This document shows, piece by piece, positions 55,975 through 64,000 of a stretch of DNA of 64,000 bases. Position numbers and translations under genes: made by a program. The first letter of the stretch is position 1. Each line of letters begins with the position of its first letter. The DNA is from Anodontia alba (lineage: Eukaryota; Mollusca; Bivalvia; Lucinida; Lucinidae). Where the stretch lies: NCBI GenBank assembly GCA_964016985.1, contig OZ024837.1, positions 38,136,591 through 38,200,590 of the forward strand. The letters run 5' to 3'. The notes below the pieces were generated by a model. That model was not told the DNA's origin. It searched no databases and worked only from the letters and a program-made list of their open reading frames with translations.

Positions 55975-56195
55975 GACTCGAACACTGAATTGCTTACCAT
56001 GGCTAATTCTAATTCGATTTTTAGTCAACTAGGAAATTCTTCTGACAAGAAGCAAACAAATATTTAGGACTATTTTAGGATTTTTCCCGTTTTATCCAGA
56101 GAATGTATGGTGTGTGCACTCATCGAGGCAATTTTAACAAGTACACTCAGTATAGCATTATTTCATAGAAAATAAAAAAAAAGACATATATATGT
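55975..56195. mobile_element. Hairpin MITE family P, copy 3 (hairpin decayed)
   Basis: gactcgaacactgaattgct, gaagcaaacaaatatttagg, then gtgtgcactcatcgaggcaa and a tagaaaataaaaaaaaagac arm. Confidence 0.6.
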
Positions 56196-56278
56196 TATTC
56201 TTGTGCCATGTGCTGACCATAAAAAGTCTCCCCGTACATCATCATAGTGCCGGGTATATTTTATTTCCATTGGGATCC

Positions 56279-56835
56279 ATTATGAAAACTCGCCTATTCA
56301 AATATATTGAAAATTTCACCACCCATTACGAAAACACGCCTATTCAAATATATAGAAAATTTCACCTCCAAAAACTGAAAATTTTCAGATAAAAAACTCT
56401 GATATGTTTCATATTTCTACTCAAAACATAGATTGTGGGTACTCGTTAGAACTGCCTCGCCGAGGCGGTTCTAACGAGTACTCACAATCTATGTCTTTGA
56501 GCAGAAATAAGAAAATAATGTATACCCCAGTAAACCCCAATTTTACTATATAAAAGTGGGGTTTAAGGGGGTCAAAGTTATATAGGCATGTTTTCGTGAT
56601 GCAAAAAATGAAAACTTTCAGATAGAAAGTCCTGATATTTTTCATATTTCTGCTCAAAACATAGATTGTGGGTACTCGTTAGAACTGCCTCAACGAGGCG
56701 GTTCTAACGAGTACCTACAATCTATGTTTTTGTGCAGAAATGGGAAAAATAAGGTATACCCCTGTAAACCCCAGATTTACTATATAAAAATGGGGTTTAA
56801 GGGGATCAAAATTATATAGGTATGTTTTCGTGATG
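56279..56835. mobile_element. MITE family A, copy 21, split by another family A copy
   Basis: cattatgaaaactcgcctat starts the outer copy, which is cut after aaatttcaccac and resumes at 56602 with caaaaaatgaaaactttcag. It ends ggtatgttttcgtgatg. Confidence 0.88.
56324..56601. mobile_element. MITE family A, copy 22 (nested in copy 21)
   Basis: cattacgaaaacacgcctat to ggcatgttttcgtgatg with a perfect central hairpin. Confidence 0.92.
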
Positions 56836-56870
56836 ATTGAGCCCATTCTGGTTATTTTGAAAATAGAATA

Positions 56871-56974
56871 CTGCTTAAGCCAGTATTCGATTTTCACTGC
56901 TTAAGCCAGTATTCGATTTTCACTGCTTAAGCCAGTATTCGATTTTCACTGCTTAAGCCAGTATTCGATTTTAA
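56871..56974 (+). repeat. 26-bp tandem repeat, four copies
   Basis: ctgcttaagccagtattcga begins units at 56871, 56897, 56923 and 56949. Confidence 0.95.
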
Positions 56975-56989
56975 GGGGGCATATGCAGC

Positions 56990-57600
56990 CTTGCAAACTA
57001 CAGTGCTGCCTATGAAAAGACTCAGTAGAACAGAGTCTCCGATTTTCGTGATTTTGTGTATTCTTTGTTTCTAAAGGCAATCCTTTTTGACTTTTATTTG
57101 CATACATGCCATTAGCTGTTGACAGAAATCTGTGAGATTTTGCAAGTTTTTAGTTTTAGGGGAGATTTGATGGAATTCTGTGAGATTTTTGTGAAAATCA
57201 CTTTCAAGCTTAAATAAGTAAGTTAAAAGCAATTATTTTAATGAATTAAGCTTGGGATAGCCATGCTAATGTGTGATTTATTTCCAGTCCTTCAAAAAAT
57301 AGCTTATTAAATGGTATGGAAATTCTGTGAGATTTGAGAATCTTATGGGAAACGGGGTCCAGAAGGGCCAAAATTCTGTGAGATTTTGTCTCACAGTGTG
57401 AGGTATGGCATGTATGTATTTGTCTCCTAACCTAGCACTATGATGCCCCCTCAGTGGCTCGAACAAATATCTAGATATCTAGAACAAATTTTCATGGTCC
57501 ATAATGTGTTCAAGCCATTGAGGTTTGACTATATTTACAAAAGTTTGGAAAGCTCTATGGTTTTATGAAGTATTTTGTATGCATGCCTTGAGGGCAATGA
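56990..57600. other. Stretch with recurring attctgtgagatttt words
   Basis: ctgtgagattttg-type words recur at about 57130, 57178, 57326 and 57373. No gene is supported. Confidence 0.5.
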
Positions 57601-57639
57601 GTGCACTTTCAGGGTAACTATCAAAATTCTTTTTTCCCC

Positions 57640-57810
57640 CATTCTGTAAAGGAGTTTACTCTATAAAGAAGGAATCTGCTCCCAAAGGGAGCGGATTCTT
57701 TCCTTATAGAGTAGACCCTTTTTCAGAAGGGGATTGGCATACAGGAAAGCAAACAGGAAGCCACAAAAGTTATCTTCCTTGTGAAAAATGATGGCCAAAT
57801 CTCCCAGGTG
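57640..57810. repeat. Hairpin repeat family G, copy 5
   Basis: aaggaatctgctcccaaagg pairs with gggagcggattctttcctta. agtagaccctttttcagaag and agcaaacaggaagccacaaa follow. Confidence 0.82.
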
Positions 57811-58019
57811 TTCATCTTAATCATTTAGCTTTATCACTATTGCATGCTGCTCTCTGCTACTCATTTAACTCATTTTAGTCAGCCCCCACCCATAAGGTAA
57901 TTGGCAAACAGTGCAGACACAGACCAGACCCGGCATCTGACCAGGGTCTACTAAGTTGGCATTAAGATCAGGAATTTCTTATAAACATGATAATAATATA
58001 AAGTAAGCAGACACCCTGC

Positions 58020-58083
58020 TATTGGAAACAGACTGATCCAAAGAGTTGTGGTAGAAGAGTCCACTTGACATAAATGGGTTAAT
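58020..58083. repeat. Second copy of the repeat at window position 1
   Basis: tattggaaacagactgatcc, gttgtggtagaagagtccac and aaatgggttaa match positions 1-62. Confidence 0.8.
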
Positions 58084-58316
58084 GTATTAAAACTTATCGA
58101 GTACACAGGATATACAGATTTGAAAATAGAAAGAGAAGATAATCATATACAGAAACAATTCTGCTATTAAGACCACTTGAAATCAAGACCACTCCACTGT
58201 TAACAATAGCTCTTGCCAGGCCCAAATTGTTTCTTTCTTACTATTTCGTATTCAATATTGAGACCACATTACTAATATAACCACTTTTAAACCGTCCCAG
58301 AGATGATCTTAATTGT

Positions 58317-58614
58317 CATCACGAAAACATGCCTATATAATTTTGACACCCTTAAACCCCACCTTTATAAAGTAAAACTGGGGTTTACAGGGTATACATT
58401 ATTTTTCTTATTTCTGATAAAAAACAGATTGTGGGTACCCGTTAGAACCACCTCGTCGAGGCAGTTCAGAACCACCTCGTCGAGGCAGTTCTAATGAGTA
58501 CAACAATCGATTTTTGTAGCAGAAATATGAAAAATATTAGAATTTTTTATCTGAAAATTTTCATTATTTGGTGGTAAAAATTTCAGTATATTTGAATAGG
58601 CACGTTTTCGAATG
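58317..58614. mobile_element. MITE family A, copy 23 (reverse, hairpin tip duplicated)
   Basis: catcacgaaaacatgcctat to ggcacgttttcgaatg. The hairpin tip agaaccacctcgtcgaggca is present twice in tandem. Confidence 0.88.
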
Positions 58615-58869
58615 TGGAATTTTACTGTAGTATCGTTTGAGTCGGGGCGTAGCATTTCCTAGTACATGATAAGATGTGTGGCCAGGGAAGACTCAGATCA
58701 TCCTTGACATCTGTATAGTCTGATCATAGTCTTTGCTGTCCACATGAAGACCCTTTGAGTCCTTGGCTATCCATGCATTGTACCACAGTGGACACTCTTA
58801 TCCAACTCTGCAGATGCACTATTGTGTTTGTAATTATTATGTAAATGTTTGAATTTTTAAATAAAAATG

Positions 58870-59272
58870 AAACAAAAAAATATGTTGTAGATACTCTTTT
58901 GAATTGCATCGACAAGTCAATGCAATTCAAATGAGTACCAACAACATATGTCTTTATTAACTCTTGTCCTGCTGAACCCGGATATACCCTGCATTTGCAA
59001 ACAGTGTAGATCCAGATCAGTTGGCTTCTTCAGAAGCCAACTGACCTGGATCTGCACTGTTTGACATTAGGTATGTGAATTTATAGCAACAATCTGGATC
59101 AAGTAATCTGATTGGCTAAAAATTTGAAGTGGGCGTGGCATTTTAATTTATTCTGCAGGACAAGGGTTAAGTAGACAAATAGTACAGTGGCTATAATCTG
59201 AAGACTACAAAATTGCTTGACTGTACACTTAAAGGGGTATGTGCAGTAATTCAGTCGAATATGGTAGATGTG
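58870..59272. mobile_element. MITE family K, copy 2, split by a family C insertion
   Basis: The central hairpin (ttgaattgcatcgacaagtc with complement) is followed, after the C element, by gactgtacactta and gtgcagtaattcagtcgaat as in copy 1. The left end is missing. Confidence 0.75.
58957..59170. mobile_element. MITE family C, copy 10 (nested in K)
   Basis: ttaactcttgtcctgctgaa to aggacaagggttaa with a near-perfect central hairpin. Confidence 0.9.
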
Positions 59273-59334
59273 TTGCATTATTGTTTTTTTTTAATACGGG
59301 GGACGGGGGAGGGAATGGATACACAATTAGGGGA

Positions 59335-59520
59335 GACAACTGTGTCAGAATTATTTTAGCTCCTTTCTGGAAAGAGGTCTAAAAGGAAAGAATATGTTCC
59401 CAGATTCTTATCTTTTAGAGTAGACCCTTTTAGAATTGGTGTGGTGTGCAGGAAAGCAAACAGGAAGTGACAGATGTTGTCTCTCTTGTGTAATATGACA
59501 GAAAATTTACCAAGTTTGTC
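59335..59520. repeat. Hairpin repeat family G, copy 6
   Basis: taaaaggaaagaatatgttc pairs with gattcttatcttttagagta. agcaaacaggaagtgacaga follows. Confidence 0.7.
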
Positions 59521-59529
59521 CATTCAACT

Positions 59530-60390
59530 TAAATTTCATTTTATTCATTTCGGTCATGAGAACAGGCCTATAAATGCACAATTAAAGTCATTTTGATCTA
59601 TTCTATTCTACTTTCTATTCTCTATTCTATTCTATGTCACTTCGTTGCACAGCGCCTTTTTTGTCATCCATTCGCCATTGAGCTTAAAAAATTTAATGCT
59701 CTTGAAAGAACATACCAATGTCAGATCATCATAAACTTTTTTACCCTGGTTTGTTCTGTAACTGTATAGGACCCAACCAACAGCAGAATGATGTTATGTT
59801 GACATTTGGTAATTAAACATTTTCTGACTGTACATATTACTGAATAATAAAATACATTTTCACTTTGCGTTCTTAGTGTATTTAAGCAGGAAAAGTAATT
59901 GTAATTTATACCCATGCTTCAGAAATTTATATACCATTCTGCAGAAATTTATACACCATGCTACAGAAATTTATACACCATGTTACAGGGATTCAGCAAT
60001 TTAAAATCTTGGTTCTCTTGTTTAAGAATATAAGTGACTTGTCTTGTATTGGGGCCAAATGTTGATACCAGGTGAATAACTGCACTTATCTACTAGGTGA
60101 AAACACTGCCAAAAGCTTATAAACAAAACTCGACATGTCCATCAGTGATAACTCCTTAATTTTTAAATTTATGATATTGTCTTAATATTTCATTTATCTA
60201 GAGAAGAACATATTTCAATTAAATGCTGAAAATTGCATTGGCAATTTTGCAGTAGGTTTTAGGATATGGTTATATAAAACTTTACCAAGATGCATGGGGT
60301 AATATAGGGATTTTTTCTGTGTTTTCACCCATTGCGTAAATCGGCTGGATGATAAGATCAATATTGGACAGGAACTGACAGACACTACTT
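59530..60390. other. Stretch without recognised genes
   Basis: Contains attctattct repeats (59600-59632) and the words agaaatttatacaccatgct repeated three times (59921-59985). No coding region is supported. Confidence 0.55.
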
Positions 60391-60395
60391 CTACT

Positions 60396-60627
60396 TTAAC
60401 CCTTAAAGCGCCAATTTCAACAATTGTCGTCTGCTTTGTCTCCTGCCGGTCACTTTAAAAGTCATTGTTGCAAACAATGTGGACCCAGATCAGACTGCTC
60501 CTCTAGGAGCAGTCTGATCTGGATCCACACTGTTTGCCTATATGCAAAAAGTATGTTTGAAAAGTTTGCAAGAAAATGCAGCAGACGACATTTTCAGATG
60601 CAGGTTTTCTTGGCGTTTTAAGGGTTA
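60396..60627. mobile_element. MITE family D, copy 3 (complete)
   Basis: TTAACCCTTAAAGCGCCAAT to TTGGCGTTTTAAGGGTTAA with a perfect central hairpin (agatcagactgctcctctag and complement). Confidence 0.92.
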
Positions 60628-60675
60628 ATACTGTTCAGGGCGTTAGCATCACGGACAAGTGACGTTAGCAAGAGG

Positions 60676-61299
60676 TTAAAGCATTGTATTTACATGTAGT
60701 AACATCATGGTCTGTATTGTGTTGAAGGTGTCCTTATGTAGACTGGCGGTGAACTCGTCTAGAGATGCCGCATGCACAAGGTCTAGTGGTAAGGAAGTAC
60801 TTTCTTTGATGGCTCGAGATAGGAGACTGTTCTTGTATTGCTCGGAGTCGGCTTGAAATTGTACATAGGCCAGGTATTGTTTTTTTTGTGCGGACAGAGA
60901 AAGGGTTAACATATTCTGGTATAATGACTGGGAAAAATCTTGCTTGTCGCTTTGCAGAAGGCTGTGAGTCTTTAATGTTTTCTCCATTGTTGAAGTAGAG
61001 GCCAATGAAAATCATCAAGTATGGTGAAACGGTTTCCTTATATGAATAATTTCCAGTAACAAATCGGGCACCCTTTCGCTGAATTTTCTTTCTATTACCA
61101 AAATGTCCTGTTTGTAGTGAGGGTCACAGACTGATGAGGATAATTTGACACATGGACGGACAGGTGAGGGAAATGCCTGTGACTTCTTGTTTACAGCCAT
61201 AGAGATGTCGCCCGAGAAGACTGAGAATTCTTTCGGCTTTGCTCTTGATATTACTAATATGAATTTTTCAAGAAAGGTCAGAGGGAAGCTCCACACCAC
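60676..61299 (-). pseudogene. Possible unrecognised coding remnant
   Basis: Two open stretches in the same minus-strand frame, 61299-61015 and about 61005-60676, are separated by two adjacent stops at 61012-61017. The downstream part has helix-like, coding-like composition (LLQSDKQDFSQSLYQNMLTL, SLPLDLVHAASLDEF). I recognise no family and see no convincing splice sites. It may be a decayed gene, a transposon remnant, or chance. Confidence 0.25.
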
Positions 61300-61319
61300 A
61301 TCACGAAAACATGCCTATA
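61299..61319. mobile_element. MITE family A, left terminal repeat (copy 24)
   Basis: catcacgaaaacatgcctat is cut at its TA by the mariner element. The rest of this copy should lie right of the window. Confidence 0.75.
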
Positions 61320-61802
61320 CGAGGGTCGTACAAAAAGTTCTGTCACTAATAAGTTCCCTTGGTTTTATCCCAGGTATATTTTAAAATGCTTCACTGCACT
61401 TGAATGGTGTGTTGAATAGCTAACGATACCCGTTTATTTCGTGCAAATTGCTTTCCAACTGACCGAGTTATTTTCAAATTAAAATATACTGAAAGGAAAA
61501 AGAAACGCAGGGTAAATTTTATTCCTAAATTTCATTCAAGTTTGAAAAAGTTTGTTAAATATTTTACTATGATTTCAAAATGGTACATGTATGGAACAAA
61601 AGTTCCAAATTTCATTGGTTTGTGATCAACAAGTCTCGAGTTATTGAATTTCATTGGTACCTACCCCGCAAATCTTGAAATCAAAATCAAACTGAAAATC
61701 AATATCGGGTGTGCACCCCCTCTTGCTGCCGTTGCTGCCCTAATTCTCCTTTGGATAGAGTTAACCAAAGCATTGACAATTCGCATCGGGATGTTATTCC
61801 AT

Positions 61803-62732
61803 TCATCGATCAACGCATTCCTTAGTTGTGCGAGAGTTGCGGGGGGGGGGGGGGGGGGGATTTCGGCGCTTCCTAACCCTTCTGTCCAGCTCATCCCACA
61901 TGTGCTCTATTGGGGTCAAATCTGGACTGTACGGCGGCCATGCTAGTGGTGCGATGTTATTGTTTGCAAGGAAATCCTGACAAACTCGGGCAACATGTGG
62001 TCGGGCATTGTCCTGCTGCAGAATCAGATTACGTTGTTGCACAAGCGGGACTGCAACAGGACGCAAGGTCTCATCCCTATACCTTACTGCGGTCATATTG
62101 CCCGCAACAATAATCAACTGTGATTTTATCCCGTGAGCAATGCCTCCCCAGACCATATCGGAGCCATCCCCAAACCGATCCCGTTCGACAACACAGGCGT
62201 CGGCAAAGCGTTCTCCGCGACGTCGGTACACACGACGTCGACCATCTGCGCGATAGAGAATGAACCTAGACTCGTCCGTAAAAAGAACTCGTCTCCACTG
62301 CCTCATCGGAAATAGCCTGGGCGCATGCGCCGTCAACCACGCTATACGACGCAACCTACGTGCCTGGGTCAGAGGCAGACCAACGTATGGACGACGAGCT
62401 CGAAGACCAATCTCACGCAATCGACTTCCAACAGTCTTCGGAGAAATTTGTCGATTATGCGTACCTACTGTATTAAGGGCAGTTTCGGTAGCAGTGAGGT
62501 GACGATTCCGCAAATGTGCCAGACGGATTGTCCTGTCTTGACGTCGCGACGTCACGCGTGGACGCCTAGACCGCGGTCGGTCTGCTAAATGCCCTGTCTC
62601 CCTTAAACGTCTAACAAGACGTTCAGTTGTTGAGACGTTAACCCCAAAATGATTGGCAACTTGCTGTTGCCTCTGACCCTGCATCAGCAACGCAATTGGC
62701 CTACCCCTCTGAACATCAGTCAATCGTACCAT
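61803..62732 (-). CDS. Tc1-type DD34E transposase, C-terminus frameshifted
   Basis: Starts at the ATG at 62732 (MVRLTDVQRGRPIALLMQGQ); the frame stays open upstream but without family similarity. Helix-turn-helix region about residues 5-110 with RPRVTSRRQDRTI, a GRPR-type hook. Catalytic residues: Asp in LFTDESRF, Asp in LQQDNARPHV, and Glu in DLTPIEHMWDEL, with 34 residues between the last two. At a 19-base G run (61841-61859, proline codons) the frame shifts and ends after 309 residues. The expected C-terminal segment (ATLAQLRNALIDEWNNIP) is found in another frame, 61850-61661. All three catalytic residues precede the shift. Tc1 transposases cut and paste the element at TA sites. Confidence 0.9.
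   Translation of the reverse strand: MVRLTDVQRGRPIALLMQGQRQQQVANHFGVNVSTTERLVRRLRETGHLADRPRSRRPRVTSRRQDRTIRLAHLRNRHLTATETALNTVGTHNRQISPKTVGSRLREIGLRARRPYVGLPLTQARRLRRIAWLTAHAPRLFPMRQWRRVLFTDESRFILYRADGRRRVYRRRGERFADACVVERDRFGDGSDMVWGGIAHGIKSQLIIVAGNMTAVRYRDETLRPVAVPLVQQRNLILQQDNARPHVARVCQDFLANNNIAPLAWPPYSPDLTPIEHMWDELDRRVRKRRNPPPPPPRNSRTTKECVDR
61841..61859 (+). repeat. 19-base G homopolymer in the transposase gene
   Basis: A run of 19 G on the + strand within the Tc1 transposase, where proline codons (CCC) are expected on the minus strand. The protein frame changes across this run. Confidence 0.95.
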
Positions 62733-63137
62733 GATTGAAAAAAAGTTCAAAGTAGCGTAAAAATGAAAAGAAAAATCGGTAAAAGAATCGAAGAGCGTTG
62801 TGTATCGTTGAAGTGTACCAAATGTTGTGAGGAAATATTGTGCTGAAGGTTTAAACATGCTTGTTTTGCACGAAATTTTGGCTTTCCGTATTGTCCGTGC
62901 AGTGCACTGTGTAGTGCACGGTTGAATGATTTCACACACTGGGTAGATAGCACATCGACCAAAGACTCGTATACCCGCGGTTCGCATTCACAGGACAATC
63001 TGTAAAAGTGTATGGCAATAGTAAACACCGTAAAGAATGGTTAACATAAGAAGGAAAAAACTCTACCCTGCGTTTCTTTTTCCTTTCAGTATAGATGCAG
63101 TCATATACACTGACCAATTTACTTGTTACATTGGAAC

Positions 63138-64000
63138 ATGGACCAGAAGACTGAAATTCGTAACTATATTAAATCCCGCATTAGGCTTAATATAGATTCA
63201 AAGCAGATATTTAATGAATTGTGTGGTATATATGGACCTCAGACCATTTCAATGCGCACAGTTTTAGGTGGGTTAAAGCTTTTAAAGCTGGGAAATTTTC
63301 TTTTGAAGATGATACCCGTCCTGGAAGGCCTAAAACCTCTGTTACCAAGGCTAACATCGCTGCTGTAAAGATTGTGGTCGAACAGGATGCGCGATAGTCT
63401 GTCAAAGATATAGCTAGTTGTACTGGCATGTCAGAAGGCAGTGTGCAAACAATTCTGAAAAAGCATTTGGACCTGAGAAAAGTTTGCGCTAGGTGGGTAC
63501 CTCATTTGCTCACTGAGGAGCAAAAGACACAACGCCTTAAATATGCCCGGGAACTTTTGAAAACATACAAAGGCTGTAATAGTCGGGTTATTTCTAACTT
63601 GCTAGCAGGTGATGAAACCTGGGTGCACATGTTTGAGCCACAAAGAAGGGCTGATAAGCAATGAAAGCGAAAAGATCAAAAACGCCCATGTATTGCCAAG
63701 AGAACCATAGTTTCGAAAAAGAAGTACGCAATTTTCTTTAATTCAAGTGGCCCAGTCGTTCAAGTGCCTTGTCAATCTGGTCATACAGTCACTGGCCGAT
63801 TCTACAAGAATTCTGTACTGAAGAAAGTGAAAGTTTTACAATAAGAAGCGACCAAGCAAAGGATGGTCAGGAGTCCACCTTTTACATGACAACGCCTTCA
63901 ATCATAAGTGTGAGGTGGTTCAGTCTTTTTTGGCTTCTGAAAAGGTGAAAGTTTTAAACCATCCGCCTTATTCACCTGACCCGAGTCCCTGTGACTTCTT
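63138..64000 (+). pseudogene. Mariner transposase pseudogene (partial)
   Basis: The ATG at 63138 opens MDQKTEIRNYIKSRIRL (mariner N-terminus). The homology then moves to another frame near 63260 (FKAGKFSFEDDTRPGRPKT), meets an in-frame TAG at about 63395, and continues with SVQTILKKHLDLRKVCARWV, LLAGDETWVHMFEP (first catalytic Asp), LHDNAFNH (second Asp) and HPPYSPDPSPCDF (third Asp region) at the window end. Several further stops occur (TGA at about 63662, TAA at about 63841). DD34D spacing is typical of mariner. It cannot encode an active enzyme as it stands. Confidence 0.9.

Larger units (their letters stand above)
61487..63091 (-). mobile_element. Tc1-family transposon, nearly intact (1605 bp)
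   Basis: tactgaaaggaaaaagaaac (left) and its complement (right) form identical 28-bp terminal inverted repeats ending gcagggta. TA dinucleotides flank both ends (61485-61486 and 63092-63093). The transposase is encoded on the minus strand. Confidence 0.95.
61320..64000 (+). mobile_element. Decayed mariner element (DD34D type), split by Tc1
   Basis: The terminal repeat cgagggtcgtacaaaaagtt follows a TA. The 5' untranslated part is interrupted at 61487-63091 by a Tc1 element; the transposase remnant starts at 63138. The 3' end is outside the window. Confidence 0.85.

Noticed and set aside
62140..62590. Plus-strand open frames inside the Tc1 element
   Set aside because: They lie opposite the transposase, which has the full set of family motifs on the minus strand.

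Overview
The window looks like animal nuclear DNA, most probably from a bivalve mollusc. Split genes with GT-AG introns, long AT-rich introns, tRNA-derived SINEs, Tc1/mariner transposons and dense miniature inverted-repeat elements (MITEs) make it eukaryotic. The mollusc assignment is an inference from the caspase type and repeat style, and the species is not identified.

One gene dominates. Twelve coding exons on the + strand, 14360 to 54169, join with matching splice phases into a 2433-nt reading frame (810 residues plus stop). It encodes an initiator caspase of the caspase-8/10 type: two death effector domains (DED), then a death domain (DD), a Pro/Gln-rich linker, and a complete caspase domain with catalytic His647 and Cys690 (motif QACQG) and a candidate processing site VEVD712. 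The DD between the tandem DEDs and the protease is the most unusual protein-level feature. A polyadenylation signal lies 43 bases after the stop. The gene covers about 40 kb for 2.4 kb of coding sequence.

At the left edge, 73 to 1186 on the - strand, are the first two coding exons of an unrecognised, low-complexity gene that runs off the window. From 1.2 to 14.3 kb there are only repeats: MITEs, a GAAGT-rich purine tract, and two tandem arrays of about 150 to 170 bp units.

The caspase introns are packed with repeats. I recognise about 24 copies of a hairpin MITE with terminal repeats near ACGAAAACAYGCCTAT (family A), 7 of a TA-flanked palindromic MITE ending CACTACAACCTCTTTATAAC (B), TTAA-flanked piggyBac-like MITEs (C, D), and further hairpin families (E, F, G, K, M, P, Q). 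There are also pogo-like elements and several SINEs. Many are nested: B in A, B in E, C in E, F in SINE, SINE in E, A in SINE and A in A. The last intron (46325 to 54015) holds a roughly 6-kb compositionally distinct block, 46626 to 52650, bounded by about 160-bp nearly identical inverted repeats and TTAA. It carries a 60-bp minisatellite and no recognisable transposase. Intron 4 contains a 522-bp near-perfect palindrome.

The right edge (61.3 to 64 kb) is a three-level nest: a family A MITE split by a decayed DD34D mariner, itself split by a nearly intact 1605-bp DD34E Tc1 element. The Tc1 transposase frame is broken at a 19-base G run. No CRISPR arrays, operons or prokaryotic features are present.
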